This document shows positions 20,171 to 29,588 of a DNA stretch of 64,000 nucleotides, piece by piece. The stretch is taken from positions 62,001-126,000 of the forward strand of contig NZ_JAVHZV010000016.1 of assembly GCF_031119625.1 (NCBI RefSeq). The letters run 5' to 3'. The first letter of the stretch is position 1, and the number at the start of each line of letters is the position of its first letter. The translations under genes were made by a program, and so were the position numbers. The notes under the pieces were generated by a model. The model had not been told where the DNA came from. It saw only the letters and a list, made by a program, of their open reading frames with translations, and searched no databases. Origin of the DNA: Pseudomonas sp. G34 (GTDB lineage Bacteria; Pseudomonadota; Gammaproteobacteria; Pseudomonadales; Pseudomonadaceae).

Positions 20171-21817
20171 ATGCGCCTCGACACACTGACACTCAAGACC
20201 CGCCTAATCATTGCAGTCGCCATCCCCTGCATCGCCCTGATTCTGGTCGCCATGACCAGCCTCAACAGCATGTCGAACATGCAGAAGGAGGCCAGCGCGC
20301 TCTACCTCAATACGTCCGCGCCGATGCGCGCCATGGCTGAAGCGGCCTCGCGAATTCCGCGCATGCGCGTGGGCATCGACATGATGCTGCTGCAGGAAAC
20401 CGCGCTGCGCGACGAGCGTGGAGTGAAAACCCGGGTGCAGGAAGCGCTCAACGAGGACATCCCCGGCATGCGCGAGGCCATGCGCCATGCCGTCGAGGCG
20501 CAGGTCAATCCGGAGCGCCGGGCTCAGGCCCAGCGCCTTCTGGATCAGTTCGAGGCGATGGTAAGCGCCGAGCTCATGCCCATGCTGCAGGCGCTGGACG
20601 CCGGTGACATGCCCCGTGCCCAGCAGATCTACCGCGACCAGTACGCCAAGAGCTACGGCGTGATGCGCCAGGGCGCCGGTGAACTGCTCGACACCCTGCT
20701 GCAGCAGGCCGAGCAGCAAAACCAGCGCAGCACCGACAACTATGAGCAGGGCCGCGTACGCCAGCTGGTGATCATCGCCCTGGGCCTGCTGGTGTCGTTC
20801 GTCGCCTCCTGGCTGATCGTCACCAACCTGCGTCGCCGCGTCTCCACCCTGCAGAGCAGCCTGGGCTATGCCGCCGACAACCTGGCACTCAATTCGCGCA
20901 TCGAACTCAGTGGCAGCGATGAGCTGAGCGACATCGCCCAGAGCTTCAACCGCTTCCTGGAAAAGGTTCACGGCATCATGCAGCAGTTGGCCGGCAACTC
21001 CCGCCAGCTGTCCACCATGGCCCGCGACGTGGCCGAGCGCGCCCGCCTGACCCAGAGCAACTGCGTGGCCCAGAGCGATCGCACCGTGCAGGTGGCCACA
21101 GCGATCCACGAGCTGGGCTCGACCGTCAACGAAATCGCCGGCAACGCCGAGAACGCCGCCCGCGTGGCCCGCGAAGCCACCGAGCATGCCAATGGCGGCC
21201 GTGAGGTAGTGGACCAGGCCAACCGGCAGATCGACGCGCTCAACGGCGAGCTGGAACAGACCGCCAAGGTGGTCGGCGCACTGGCCGGGCAGATCGAGGC
21301 GATCAGCGCTACCCTGGGCACCATTCGCAGCATTTCCGAGCAGACCAACCTGTTGGCGCTCAACGCCGCCATCGAAGCCGCCCGCGCTGGCGAACAGGGC
21401 CGCGGCTTTGCCGTGGTGGCCGACGAGGTGCGCACCCTGGCGAGCCGCTCGGGGGCCTCGACCGAAGAGATCCAGAAGGTCATCGACCGCCTGCAGACCG
21501 AATCGCGCTCGGCGGTCGACGCCATGGCCAAGGGCCGCCAGCAGAGCGAACGGGTGGTCGAGTACGCCGGCAAGGCCTCCGAGGCGCTGGCCCAGATCAA
21601 CGGCCACATCAGCCAGATCAGTGATCAGAACATCCAGGTCGCCACGGCTACCGAGGAGCAGTCCTGCGTGGTCGAGGAGATCAACCGCAACGTCGAGCAG
21701 ATCAACCAGTTCACCCAGGAAACCACAGTGATCGCCGACCAGTTGAACGACGCCAGCAGCAACTTGCAGAACCTGTCGCGCCAACTCGACGAGCTGGTCG
21801 GCAACTTCAAGCTGTAA
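20171..21817 (+). CDS. Methyl-accepting chemotaxis protein (four-helix-bundle sensor)
   Basis: This 548-residue chemoreceptor has a membrane segment at about 10-32, a helical periplasmic domain of about 160 residues in the Tar-like four-helix-bundle class, a second segment at about 196-216, HAMP to about 270, and the signalling domain with the conserved hairpin near 390-415 ([13 protein letters not shown]). The receptor signals through CheA/CheW; none of these is in the window, as usual for scattered Pseudomonas receptors. The ligand is unknown. No consensus FliA promoter is obvious. It ends in L-V-G-N-F-K-L without a CheR-docking pentapeptide. Confidence 0.93.
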   Translation: MRLDTLTLKTRLIIAVAIPCIALILVAMTSLNSMSNMQKEASALYLNTSAPMRAMAEAASRIPRMRVGIDMMLLQETALRDERGVKTRVQEALNEDIPGMREAMRHAVEAQVNPERRAQAQRLLDQFEAMVSAELMPMLQALDAGDMPRAQQIYRDQYAKSYGVMRQGAGELLDTLLQQAEQQNQRSTDNYEQGRVRQLVIIALGLLVSFVASWLIVTNLRRRVSTLQSSLGYAADNLALNSRIELSGSDELSDIAQSFNRFLEKVHGIMQQLAGNSRQLSTMARDVAERARLTQSNCVAQSDRTVQVATAIHELGSTVNEIAGNAENAARVAREATEHANGGREVVDQANRQIDALNGELEQTAKVVGALAGQIEAISATLGTIRSISEQTNLLALNAAIEAARAGEQGRGFAVVADEVRTLASRSGASTEEIQKVIDRLQTESRSAVDAMAKGRQQSERVVEYAGKASEALAQINGHISQISDQNIQVATATEEQSCVVEEINRNVEQINQFTQETTVIADQLNDASSNLQNLSRQLDELVGNFKL

Positions 21818-21853
21818 CGCCTGCGCCGCCAGCCTGGTGCTGGCGGCGTATCT

Positions 21854-22516
21854 TCAGGGCCTCGCCGTGCTGGTCGACGACAGCAGGCGCGCGCCCAGCA
21901 CCACCGCCCCGCCCAGATAAGCCACGGCGCTCCACGCGGCCATCAGAATGCCGCCGAAGCGCTGGTCTTCCAGCTGCTCGAAGCCGAACGCGCCCAGGCA
22001 CAACTCGGCCGGATAGATCAGTTTGGGCGCCATGATCAGCACCACGCCGAGCATGGTCATGTGCACGAAGGTCAGGAAGAAGCCGAACATCGCTGCCGCC
22101 AGGCCACGGCGTGAGTCACTGGCGAAGCCGAGCAGCCAGACACCGAGCCCGACGGCGAGAAAGCTGGCCTGCTGGGCAACGAAGGCCCAGACGTTGAGCG
22201 CTGCCGCCTCATGCAGCGGCGGCGCATGCCAGCCCCACACCACCACCATCTCGGCAGTGAAGATCAGCGCGATCCCGGCGCTGCTGTGGCGCAGCCCATC
22301 CACCCGCAGGCCGGCGCGAGCGAGGCCGATGGCCAGCAGCGGCGCGGCCAGCGCCACCACGCCGAGGTGCAAGAGCATGTGGGCGGAAAACGCCGTGCGG
22401 CTCATCGCCGGCAGCGGCCCCAGCCAGCAGGCGGCCAGCACCAGGAAACCGAGCAGCAGCGGCCAGTTGCGTGCAGTTTTACCCACGGCGGCGCCCTCCC
22501 CGGGCCGCTCAGCCAT
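21854..22516 (-). CDS. CtaG-type cytochrome c oxidase assembly protein (caa3_CtaG)
   Basis: The start is the ATG at 22516, which overlaps the SCO stop codon (ATGGCTGA arrangement); a longer frame is possible but would read into the SCO gene. The 220-residue protein has about six hydrophobic helices and the caa3_CtaG signature with spaced histidines, A-H-M-L-L-H-L-G near residue 46, A-A-P-L-L, W-G-W-H-A-P, and F-V-H-M-T-M-L-G. Members help copper delivery to aa3/caa3-type oxidases. Coupling to SCO supports this. The oxidase subunits themselves are not in the window. Confidence 0.85.
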   Translation of the reverse strand: MAERPGEGAAVGKTARNWPLLLGFLVLAACWLGPLPAMSRTAFSAHMLLHLGVVALAAPLLAIGLARAGLRVDGLRHSSAGIALIFTAEMVVVWGWHAPPLHEAAALNVWAFVAQQASFLAVGLGVWLLGFASDSRRGLAAAMFGFFLTFVHMTMLGVVLIMAPKLIYPAELCLGAFGFEQLEDQRFGGILMAAWSAVAYLGGAVVLGARLLSSTSTARP

Positions 22517-23117
22517 TGCCGGCTTGCGCAAGGGCGGCGGAGATTTCCCGCGCCGCATCGGCCGCCGTCCTCTGCGGGGAAATCAGGCTGACCAGCTCAC
22601 CAGCCGGGCTCATCAGGTATACCGAGCCGGTGTGGTCGAGCATGTAGGTATCGCCCATCGGCACCTTGCGAACGTATACCCCGTAGGCGTCGGCAACCTG
22701 GCGGATCTGTTCCGGGCTGCCGGTCAGGCCGAGGATGCGTTCATCGAAAAACCTCGTGTAGGCGGCCAGCACCTCCGGCGTGTCGCGTTCCGGGTCGAGG
22801 CTGATGAACAGTGGCTGCAGGCGGGCGCCCTGCTCGCCGAGGCCGTCGAGCAGCTTGGCGATCTGCACCAGGGTGGTCGGGCAGACATCGGCGCAGCGGG
22901 TGAAGCCGAAGAACACCAGCAGCCATTGGCCCTCGAAGCTCTGCTCGGTCACGCGCCGCCCATCGGGGCCCTGCAGTTCGAACGGCCCGCCGATGCGCTG
23001 GCCGCCATCCACGGCCGCGGCCAGCGGAACAGGCGCCGGCCACAGCTGGAAGGACAGCGGCAAGGCCGCGAGCAGCAACAGGATGAGCACAGCGCTGGCG
23101 ATCCAGGTGGGTTTCAC
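22509..23117 (-). CDS. SCO1/SenC-family copper chaperone
   Basis: This 202-residue protein starts with GTG at 23117 after a strong GAGGAGG. It has an N-terminal membrane anchor (about 6-28), then a thioredoxin-fold domain facing the periplasm. The copper site is intact: C-A-D-V-C-P near residue 77 and the distal histidine in Y-M-L-D-H-T near 162. SCO proteins deliver copper to the CuA centre of cytochrome c oxidase or act in thiol redox control. It is the first gene of a two-gene unit with the CtaG-type gene, whose start overlaps its stop. Confidence 0.93.
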   Translation of the reverse strand: MKPTWIASAVLILLLLAALPLSFQLWPAPVPLAAAVDGGQRIGGPFELQGPDGRRVTEQSFEGQWLLVFFGFTRCADVCPTTLVQIAKLLDGLGEQGARLQPLFISLDPERDTPEVLAAYTRFFDERILGLTGSPEQIRQVADAYGVYVRKVPMGDTYMLDHTGSVYLMSPAGELVSLISPQRTAADAAREISAALAQAGNG

Positions 23118-23237
23118 GTACGCGGCCTCCTCGCCCAGCGCCGGCAGCGCCCCAGTGCCTGCCTCGACTTACTGACCGCAGGTGATCAGCTGCAGTGCGA
23201 TCTGTAAAAGGTAACCGCAGGTCTCAGGCGCCGCTGC

Positions 23238-23720
23238 TCAGACCTTGGTCGTCGACGACAGTTGCAGCCAGACCGAGAAGGCCCCCAGGCCGGCCCAGAA
23301 AACGGTGAACATCCAGGGTGAGCGCAGGGAGAAGCGCAGCGACTTGTAATAGCTGTCCTGGCTGGATTCGTGCTCGCTGAACAGCGGCGACTCGTCATAG
23401 GCATGGCCGAACCGGGGCTCGCTACGCAGCAACTGCTCCTGCTTGAAATGCCAGTGGCCGATGATCGCCGCCGAGGCGCGGATGCCCGGCCAGGCATTCA
23501 GCGAACTGACGATACCCAGCAGCGCCAGCAGGGTCGGTACCACCAGGGTAAACAGGTCGCCCCAGCCCGGATTGGCGTTGGCCATCGACGAGGCGTAGGC
23601 GATCACCAGAAACGACTGGGCCGCGAGGTAGGCGTTGGTGCGATCGGCCATCAGATTGGTTTCGTACTGGATTTCCCGCCGGTAGAAATCCAGGCGCTCC
23701 TTGGGGGTGCCGAACATCAT
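23238..23720 (-). CDS. Small membrane protein of unknown function
   Basis: The start is uncertain. The frame is open to 23864, but the first codons there form the terminator hairpin of the upstream yciF-like gene, so the paired ATG at 23720 (or a GTG at 23786) is more likely. The 160-residue form starts M-M-F-G-T-P-K-E-R-L-D-F-Y-R-R-E-I and has two hydrophobic segments (about 28-75, probably one hairpin), a middle hydrophilic loop with H-W-H-F-K-Q-E-Q-L, and a last hydrophobic segment near 135-155. I do not recognise a family. It follows yciF on the same strand, but an intervening hairpin argues for separate transcription. Confidence 0.65.
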   Translation of the reverse strand: MMFGTPKERLDFYRREIQYETNLMADRTNAYLAAQSFLVIAYASSMANANPGWGDLFTLVVPTLLALLGIVSSLNAWPGIRASAAIIGHWHFKQEQLLRSEPRFGHAYDESPLFSEHESSQDSYYKSLRFSLRSPWMFTVFWAGLGAFSVWLQLSSTTKV

Positions 23721-23822
23721 CGAGTCGGAGACTTCGCCGTTTTCCGCAGGGGGTTCGGGATCGCTGGAGATGATGATTCTGGACACTAGGAAGGTACCGA
23801 TACGAAGAAGGTGAGTGATGAC

Positions 23823-23857
23823 GGCGACGCCGTGCAGCCGCGCTGTACGGCGTCGCC
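23823..23857 (-). terminator. Hairpin after the yciF-like gene
   Basis: GGCGACGCCGT and ACGGCGTCGCC form a perfect 11-bp stem with a 13-nt loop, starting 8 bases past the stop at 23865. No T run follows, so it may act as an RNA stabiliser or a rho-dependent end. Confidence 0.6.
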
Positions 23858-23864
23858 TGGGCAA

Positions 23865-24374
23865 TTAGCGCTTGGCTTCGGTGTCCGGCGCTTCTGAACG
23901 GGTCAGGAAGGCGTCGGTGAGCTCAGGCAGGTGGTTCTTGATCCACTCGGCCATCGCCTCCTCTTGGGGCAGGATGGTCTCGCAGACACGCTGGGTTTCC
24001 CGGTCGCCAGCCGCCTTGGCAGTTGCGATCAGCACCGTGTAGGAGGCGATTTCGAGGTTCTCGAACACGTAGCCGCTCATCGCACCCTTGACCACCCCAT
24101 CGCTCATCACCGAGCCGCCGACCGCCTGGCCGAAGGCGCTGAGCTTGCCGGCGAGATCCTTGAGCATCGAGGGTTTCTCGCCAAGGCGTTCCAGGCAACC
24201 TTCCAGCAATTCGCGCTGGCCCTGGGTTTCCTCGATGTGCTGCTTGATACGGGTCTTGAGCTTGGGATAATGCTCGAGGCGTGATGCCTGCGCTTTCAAC
24301 ATCTGCTCGGCCTGCTGCTCCATGGCATGGGCGTCGCGCAGCCAGCTCAACAGGTTTTCGGTCTTGGTCGCCAT
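23865..24374 (-). CDS. YciF/DUF892 ferritin-like protein
   Basis: The start is the ATG at 24374 (GGAG upstream), since the 66 extra codons of the longer frame cover an AT-rich promoter region. The 169-residue protein is a four-helix ferritin-like domain of the YciE/YciF family: L-L-S-W-L-R-D-A-H-A-M-E-Q-Q-A-E near residue 10, I-K-Q-H-I-E-E-T near 48, E-N-L-E-I-A-S-Y near 105 and Q-E-E-A-M-A-E-W near 140 supply the di-metal glutamates and histidines. These proteins are general-stress, often RpoS- or osmotically induced, and may bind iron. The upstream AT-rich gap fits stationary-phase control, but I see no clear promoter. Confidence 0.9.
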   Translation of the reverse strand: MATKTENLLSWLRDAHAMEQQAEQMLKAQASRLEHYPKLKTRIKQHIEETQGQRELLEGCLERLGEKPSMLKDLAGKLSAFGQAVGGSVMSDGVVKGAMSGYVFENLEIASYTVLIATAKAAGDRETQRVCETILPQEEAMAEWIKNHLPELTDAFLTRSEAPDTEAKR

Positions 24375-24627
24375 GATCATTCGCTCCGAACGTGATTGAA
24401 GATTCATTATTGGGAACGAGCCGCCAACCAATACGTTCGCAATTAAGGACGAGCGGTTATTTACAGCCCACACATTTATCGAAGAGGGCTGACCCCACAC
24501 TGAACAACCCAACTTGAAGTAACCATGAATAAAACCATTAATTCCTGCACACGCCCTGAATAACCTATACAAACATCCGCTTGTATAAAGTTATTTGTAT
24601 AGATATGCGGGCTAGCGGCTGCAAATA

Positions 24628-24651
24628 AAAAGCCCCGCGAAGTGCGGGGCT
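24628..24651 (-). terminator. Intrinsic terminator of the DUF3509-like gene
   Basis: Read on the minus strand, AGCCCCGC and GCGGGGCT form an 8-bp stem with a 5-nt loop, followed by a T run. It lies 17 bases beyond the stop at 24668. Confidence 0.92.
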
Positions 24652-24667
24652 CGGAAACAGCTGGCGC

Positions 24668-25021
24668 TCAGGCCGTCGGGCGCTGGCGATGATCCAGGCT
24701 GCGACGCGTCCACATCATCTTGGCGGCGGTCGGGCTCACCGGCGCGCCGGTGAAGGTGGGCAGCTGGCGGCGCACCCAGCGGGCGCCGGTGCCTTTCCAG
24801 GAGATTTCGCCGCTGACCAGCTTCTGGTCGCGCTCGAGCTCGTGCGCCAGGGCACGCAGCTCGTTCTGATCAACCACGGTACGGCGATCCACCGCCCTGC
24901 ACAGCTGAGTCGCGCCACCCTTGGCAACTGTCAGCAGAAATTTTCCATCCGGGCGCGGCGTCAACGTGATTTCGTGATCAGGCAGCGCAGATGCAAGCAC
25001 TTCAATGGCAACAGCAGTCAT
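24668..25021 (-). CDS. DUF3509-like small protein
   Basis: This 117-residue protein has A-L-P-D-H-E-I-T-L-T-P-R-P-D-G near the start and S-G-E-I-S-W-K-G-T-G-A-R-W-V near 75, then G-A-P-V-S-P-T-A-A-K-M-M-W. It is a clear paralogue of the gene at 40394-40735, which keeps the same three blocks. I think this is the Pseudomonas DUF3509 group; its function is unknown. AAGGGAG precedes the ATG. A perfect TGCA-N3-TGCA site lies 45 bases upstream of the start, where a promoter is expected, and two more copies lie further up. It is a single-gene unit with its own terminator. Confidence 0.8.
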   Translation of the reverse strand: MTAVAIEVLASALPDHEITLTPRPDGKFLLTVAKGGATQLCRAVDRRTVVDQNELRALAHELERDQKLVSGEISWKGTGARWVRRQLPTFTGAPVSPTAAKMMWTRRSLDHRQRPTA

Positions 25022-25065
25022 TGGAAAACTCCCTTGGTGAATGACGATTTAACGTCACTCGATAT

Positions 25066-25076
25066 TGCACACTGCA
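25066..25076. promoter_or_regulatory. TGCA-N3-TGCA site near the DUF3509-like start
   Basis: TGCACACTGCA lies 45 bp upstream of the ATG at 25021. On the minus strand it falls just after TTGAAT, a possible -35, so it could overlap the promoter spacer and act as a repressor operator. This is inference from position. Confidence 0.45.
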
Positions 25077-25146
25077 TGCCAATTCAAGGAAGTTAGTAAA
25101 CACCTGTAAACAGGGCACTTCAGGCAACTTTCGCACCCGCCGACAA

Positions 25147-25188
25147 TGCAAAGTGCAAGATACAACTTCAGGGGCACCGCATTTTGCA
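25147..25188. promoter_or_regulatory. Second and third TGCA-N3-TGCA sites, rest of gap without a gene
   Basis: TGCAAAGTGCA (25147-25157) and CGCATTTTGCA (25178-25188, one mismatch) are 31 bp apart centre to centre, the same spacing as the pair at 15432. The surrounding 334-base gap (25022-25355) is AT-rich and I see no gene in it; a short CCGCC/GGCGG hairpin lies near 25325-25338, at the end of the alcohol dehydrogenase gene. Confidence 0.42.
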
Positions 25189-25355
25189 TGCCATCAAAAT
25201 ACAACTACCGAAGATTATCCTGACACCTATTTACAGCGCTGTTTACCAGTTAATTTACAATGCTTACAAAGCAACAAAATACTGCCTTTATATAGGCAGC
25301 ACTGGTCAATGTCCCGTGGCACGACCGCCCGTAGGCGGCCCGCCATTGGCACGGC

Positions 25356-26522
25356 TCAAGGTCGCAGGATGACCTTGCGGCAATCGTCCTCCTGCTTGTC
25401 GAACAGGCGGTAGCCTTCGGCAGCATCGGACAGGTTCATGCGGTGACTGATGATCACCTCTGGCTGCAGCACACCACTCTGGATGCGCTCCAGCAGATCC
25501 GGTAGCAGACCGTGCACATGGGTCTGGCCCATCTTGAAGGTCAGCCCCTTGTCGAAGGCGTCGCCAAACAGGAAACCGTGGATGAACCCCGCATAGACAC
25601 CCGGCACGCTCACCGTGCCGCCGCGCCTCACCGCGGCGATGCACTGGCGCAACGCCTTGCCGCTGCTGCCTTCGAGCTTGAGCTGGGTGAGCAGGGTCTC
25701 GGTGGCGCTGCCCTTGGCTTCGAAGCCCACCGCATCGATCGCGGCATCCACGCCGCGGTGACCTTCGGTCTGCTCGATGATCGCTTCGGCCGGGTCATCG
25801 ACCTTGTCGAAATTGATCGGCACCACGCCATAGGTGGCGCGTGCGTATTCGAGGCGGTACGGCTGGTTGTCGACCATGAAGATCTGCCTGGCGCCGAGCA
25901 TCCGCGCGCAGGCAGCGGCCATCAGCCCTACAGGGCCGGCACCGTAGATGGCTACGCTGCTGCCCTCCTTCACCCCGCCATTGATCACTGCCTGGTAGCC
26001 GGTCGGCAGGATATCGGTGAGAAACAGCACGCGCTCATCATCGAGCTCGTCGGGGATCTTGAATGGCCCGGCATTGGCCTTGGGCACGCGCACCAGCTCG
26101 GCCTGGCCGCCGGGCATGCCGCCATACAGGTGGCTGTAACCGAACAGCGCGGCGCCGGAGGGGATCTGCTTCTTGTTGAGGATGGCGCCGCGGCCGTCAT
26201 TGGTGGTTTCGCAGGCGGCATGCAGGTTCATGTCGCAGAAGAAGCAACTGCCGCAGGCGATCACGAACGGCACGATCACCCGGTCGCCCTTGCGCACCGC
26301 CGTGACGGCGCTGCCGACCTCTTCGACGATGCCCATGAACTCATGGCCGAACACATCGCCGTGTTTCACTTGGGGAATCTTGCCGCGGTACAGGTGCAGG
26401 TCCGAGCCGCAGATCGCGGTGGCGGTTACCCGCAGGATGATGTCGTCCGGCTCCTGGATGACGGGGTCGGGTACGTTGTCGACGCGAACGTCGTGGCTGC
26501 CGTGGTAGGTCAATGCACGCAT
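25356..26522 (-). CDS. Zinc-dependent alcohol/formaldehyde dehydrogenase (MDR family)
   Basis: This 388-residue enzyme has the medium-chain zinc dehydrogenase layout. The catalytic zinc residues appear in A-I-C-G-S-D-L-H (near 38) and G-H-E-F-M-G (near 60); the structural zinc lobe has C-G-S-C-F-F-C-D (near 90-100); the NAD site is [10 protein letters not shown] (near 195) with an acidic D-N-Q after strand two. The extended length and Y-S-H-L-Y-G-G insert suggest the glutathione-independent formaldehyde-dehydrogenase-like group. The substrate is uncertain. GGAGA precedes the ATG at 26522. It stands apart from the nadR gene, 89 bases upstream of its start and on the same strand. Confidence 0.92.
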   Translation of the reverse strand: MRALTYHGSHDVRVDNVPDPVIQEPDDIILRVTATAICGSDLHLYRGKIPQVKHGDVFGHEFMGIVEEVGSAVTAVRKGDRVIVPFVIACGSCFFCDMNLHAACETTNDGRGAILNKKQIPSGAALFGYSHLYGGMPGGQAELVRVPKANAGPFKIPDELDDERVLFLTDILPTGYQAVINGGVKEGSSVAIYGAGPVGLMAAACARMLGARQIFMVDNQPYRLEYARATYGVVPINFDKVDDPAEAIIEQTEGHRGVDAAIDAVGFEAKGSATETLLTQLKLEGSSGKALRQCIAAVRRGGTVSVPGVYAGFIHGFLFGDAFDKGLTFKMGQTHVHGLLPDLLERIQSGVLQPEVIISHRMNLSDAAEGYRLFDKQEDDCRKVILRP

Positions 26523-26611
26523 GCTGCTCTCCAGAACGAGGTTTGTGGGCCTGTTCTAGAGTCCGAGGAAACGCCGGCCGGTTTGGTTCAGCCGCGAGGA
26601 TGAGTGGCCGC

Positions 26612-27655
26612 TTACGCTTGTGGTACGGGCCTTTGCAGCATTTCCAGGGCCTGGGCGACGCGCTCGGCGAGCGTGCCGTGCAGCTCGTGATAGGCCCAGC
26701 CGCGGCGCTGCAATTCGTCGCGATACCAGGCCTGCTGACGGCGGCGAAAGCGGTCGTCCTGGCGGGTGCCGTCCTGCACGAAAGGGAAATCGTCGGCGCA
26801 CAAGAAGGTGTGCGCGTACGGCCGTTCAGCCAGGCGCTGCAGCTCGGGCTCGGCGCGCCCGAACATCGCGCCGCTGTAGAACAGCGTGGTCAGCGGCGAG
26901 GTGTCGCAGACCAGGTAGCGATTGGCGCGCTCGGCAGCGGCGTTCTCGTGGGCGACCTGGGTGCGGCCGATATGCAGCAGGTCGTGGTATTCGAGCACGC
27001 CGCCCTTGGCCAGCCAGTGCTCACGGCCAAACTCGGCGACATGCACACTACCCAACGCCCGCGCCAGGGCTGCGGCCAGGCTGCTCTTGCCGGTGGACTC
27101 GCCGCCCAGCAGCACGATCCGCTCGACGAAATCGGCATACACCGGCGGCGCGAGAAACCCCTTGAGGCCGTGGGGATCCTCACGCAAGCGGGTGCCGGAG
27201 ATCGGCACGGCAGTACGGGCCTGATCGACGCAGACATGCTGCACCGGGTGACCGAAACACGCGGCCAGGTGCGCGGCAAAGCCATCGCCATAGCCTTCAC
27301 TGGTGAACACCGCCTCCACCGTGGTGCCGAGCACCACCTGGCACAGCTCGGCGACGAACTGACGCTGCTGGTGATCGGGCGCTTCGTTGTGCGGCAAATC
27401 GGGCAGCAATTTGCCCTCGCCGCGCCAGGCCTGGATGCACACAGGGGTGACCGCCAGCGCCGGCACCTCGGGAAAGCACGCCTGCAGCCAGCGCTGGCGG
27501 CGCGGCGCCTCGCAAGCGGGCAGCTCGGGCAACGAGTAGCTGAGCAGAAAGAGCTGCTCGCACTGGGCGAGCGCCGTACGAATCAGCAGCTCGTGGCCCA
27601 GGTGCAGCGGCGCGAACTTGCCGACCACCAGGCCGCGTCGAAAGGCTTTGCCCAT
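26612..27655 (-). CDS. nadR: NadR-type NMN adenylyltransferase / ribosylnicotinamide kinase
   Basis: The ATG at 27655 lies directly after the PnuC stop, so the long upstream extension of the frame is discarded. The 347-residue protein has an N-terminal nucleotidyltransferase domain with G-K-F-A-P-L-H-L-G-H (residues about 12-21, the H-x-G-H-type site) and I-S-G-T-R-L-R-E near 160, then a P-loop kinase domain with G-G-E-S-T-G-K-S-S near 185. It lacks the N-terminal HTH of enterobacterial NadR, so it is an enzyme rather than a repressor. It phosphorylates nicotinamide riboside and adenylates NMN, giving NAD in the cytoplasm, fed by PnuC. Confidence 0.92.
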   Translation of the reverse strand: MGKAFRRGLVVGKFAPLHLGHELLIRTALAQCEQLFLLSYSLPELPACEAPRRQRWLQACFPEVPALAVTPVCIQAWRGEGKLLPDLPHNEAPDHQQRQFVAELCQVVLGTTVEAVFTSEGYGDGFAAHLAACFGHPVQHVCVDQARTAVPISGTRLREDPHGLKGFLAPPVYADFVERIVLLGGESTGKSSLAAALARALGSVHVAEFGREHWLAKGGVLEYHDLLHIGRTQVAHENAAAERANRYLVCDTSPLTTLFYSGAMFGRAEPELQRLAERPYAHTFLCADDFPFVQDGTRQDDRFRRRQQAWYRDELQRRGWAYHELHGTLAERVAQALEMLQRPVPQA

Positions 27656-27656
27656 C

Positions 27657-28232
27657 TCAGGCCAACCGCTCCTGTGCTTGCAATGCGCGGCGCCAGCGGT
27701 ACAGGCCGTACCAGGCATTGCACCAGAACAGGCCATACAGCCCGGCCGTGAGGTACAGCTCGCGAGAGGCGAACAGCGGCACGGCCAGGGTATTGACCAG
27801 CAGCCAGCCATACCAGGTTTCCAGGCGTCGGCGCATCAGCAGCAGCTGCGCCAGCACGCTGAAGGTCAGCACCAGGGAGTCCACCAAGGGCGCGTAGGCA
27901 TCGGTAAAGCGATGCAGCAACAGACCGTAGGCGACGGCAACGATCACCGCCATGGCCAGATAGCCGAGCAATGCCCGCGCCGGCGTGCGGCTGATCGGCA
28001 ACTCGCCGCCGGCATTGCCACGCTGCCAGGCCCACCAGCCCATCACACTGGTGACGATGAAAAAGCCTTGCAGGGTGACATCGGCATACAGCTGCACGGT
28101 AAAGAACAGCCAGCCGAACAGCAGGCAGCCGAGGATACCCACCGACCAGGTGTGCACGCTGTTGCGCGCCGCCAGCCACACGGCGATCAGGTTGGCGATA
28201 TTGGCAAACAGCTCCAGGGGGCTGGGCATCAA
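27657..28232 (-). CDS. pnuC: PnuC-family nicotinamide riboside transporter
   Basis: This 191-residue inner-membrane protein has about seven hydrophobic helices. PnuC signatures are visible: N-S-V-H-T-W-S-V-G-I-L-G near residue 24, L-F-G-W-L-F-F-T-V-Q-L-Y-A-D, Q-G-F-F-I-V-T-S-V-M-G-W-W-A-W near 55-70, and W-Y-G-W-L-L-V-N near 140. PnuC proteins take up nicotinamide riboside by facilitated diffusion, trapped by phosphorylation in the cell. The nadR start follows one base after its stop, so the two genes form a tight salvage operon. I see no vitamin-sensing riboswitch upstream. Confidence 0.94.
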   Translation of the reverse strand: MMPSPLELFANIANLIAVWLAARNSVHTWSVGILGCLLFGWLFFTVQLYADVTLQGFFIVTSVMGWWAWQRGNAGGELPISRTPARALLGYLAMAVIVAVAYGLLLHRFTDAYAPLVDSLVLTFSVLAQLLLMRRRLETWYGWLLVNTLAVPLFASRELYLTAGLYGLFWCNAWYGLYRWRRALQAQERLA

Positions 28233-28383
28233 CGGATCCTTGTCAGGGCAGCCAGGTCAGGAAAGAGGTGGGCGCCATGCGGGTGGTCGATGGCGCAGCA
28301 TAGCGCAACGCCTGCGGCCAACGCGCGCAGTCAAGCGCTGGCTTGCTACTATCGCCCGCTGCACAACCCACGCGAGGATGCCC

Positions 28384-29421
28384 ATGAGTGATGACCGCCC
28401 CACCCGCACGCGCTCGTGTCTGCCGGCGGGCAAGGCGCCGACCCTGGCGGATGTCGCCAAGGTCGCCGGCGTATCACCGATCACCGTGTCGCGCACCCTC
28501 AACCAGCCGCAGATCGTGCGCGCCGAATTGCGCGAAAGGGTGTTTCGCGCGGTACAGCTAACCGGCTACGTGCCGGCCATGCTCACCGAAGCCAGCGCAC
28601 AGCGCAGCCGGCTGATCTCCCTGTTGGTGCCGACCGTGGCCAATTCGATCTTCGCGGACACCGTGCAGGCACTGATCGACACCCTTACCGAAGCGGGCCA
28701 CGAAACCCTGATCGGTTTGACCAACTACAGCGCCGAGCGCGAAGAGCAGCTGCTCGACACCATCCTGCGCCGCCGCCCCGACGGCATCGTGCTCACCGGC
28801 ACGTTGCACACCAAGGCCAGCCGCACGCGCCTGTCGCGCTCGGGCATTCCCATCGTCGAAACCTGGGACCTGGCGCCACGACCGCTGGACATGCTGGTGG
28901 GCTTTTCCCACGAGGCGATCGGCGTGGCCATCGCCCGCTACCTGACCGCCAAGGGCTACCGGCGCTTTGCCGTGGTAACCCTCGACGACCCACGCGGCCA
29001 ACGCCGCTGCGACAGCCTGGTCGGGGAATTGGCCAGCCAGGGTATTGGTGAGGTGCCGCGGGTGGTGTTGCCGCCACCGGCGACTGTCGACCTTGGCCGC
29101 GAGGGGCTGCAACGGCTGCTGGCCGCAGGCGAACGACCGGAGGTGCTGGTGTGCAGCTCCGACACCCTGGCTCACGGCGTGCTGGTGGAGGCCGCCGAAC
29201 GCGGCATCCGTGTGCCGGACGACCTGGCGGTGATGGGTTTTGGCGACCTGAACGTCGCCGTGCACCTGCAGCCGACATTGTCTACCGTGCGCATCAACGG
29301 CGCGGAGATCGGCCTGCAGGCAGCCCACGCCCTGCTGCAGCGCCTCGACCATCCCCACGCGGAGCCGGTGAAGGTGCGCATCGATAGCGGTTTCAGCATC
29401 GTCGAGCGGCAGAGCGCCTGA
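28384..29421 (+). CDS. LacI-family transcriptional regulator (GntR-like)
   Basis: The ATG at 28384 is chosen because GAGG lies 6 bases upstream. The 345-residue protein has the LacI helix-turn-helix T-L-A-D-V-A-K-V-A-G-V-S-P-I-T-V-S-R-T-L (about residues 17-36) and hinge, then a periplasmic-binding-protein-like effector domain with L-L-V-P-T-V-A-N-S-I-F and V-M-G-F-G-D-L. It resembles the gluconate repressor subgroup, which responds to acid sugars or their phosphates. It converges on the tetronate genes (otnI ends 168 bases away) and may regulate them or a distant gluconate locus. Confidence 0.92.
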   Translation: MSDDRPTRTRSCLPAGKAPTLADVAKVAGVSPITVSRTLNQPQIVRAELRERVFRAVQLTGYVPAMLTEASAQRSRLISLLVPTVANSIFADTVQALIDTLTEAGHETLIGLTNYSAEREEQLLDTILRRRPDGIVLTGTLHTKASRTRLSRSGIPIVETWDLAPRPLDMLVGFSHEAIGVAIARYLTAKGYRRFAVVTLDDPRGQRRCDSLVGELASQGIGEVPRVVLPPPATVDLGREGLQRLLAAGERPEVLVCSSDTLAHGVLVEAAERGIRVPDDLAVMGFGDLNVAVHLQPTLSTVRINGAEIGLQAAHALLQRLDHPHAEPVKVRIDSGFSIVERQSA

Positions 29422-29466
29422 AAGCTGCTTTCCCCTGTTAGACGGATATCTGACAAGAGCAGCGAT

Positions 29467-29494
29467 CCCTGTGGGAGCGGGCCATGCCCGCGAA
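29467..29494 (+). repeat. REP-type palindrome, single copy
   Basis: The unit starts CCCTGTGGGAGCGGG and continues CCATGCCCGCGAA, with a short GCGGG/CCCGC stem. It matches the first arm of the doublet at 52951. It lies between convergent genes, as REPs do. Confidence 0.8.
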
Positions 29495-29588
29495 GAATCG
29501 CAGGCACGGACTGGATACCTTCACCCGCCTGCGCAAATCACCGACCACGCGATAGCCGCGGCGGTACACCAAGGGGTAGAAAGGCCCC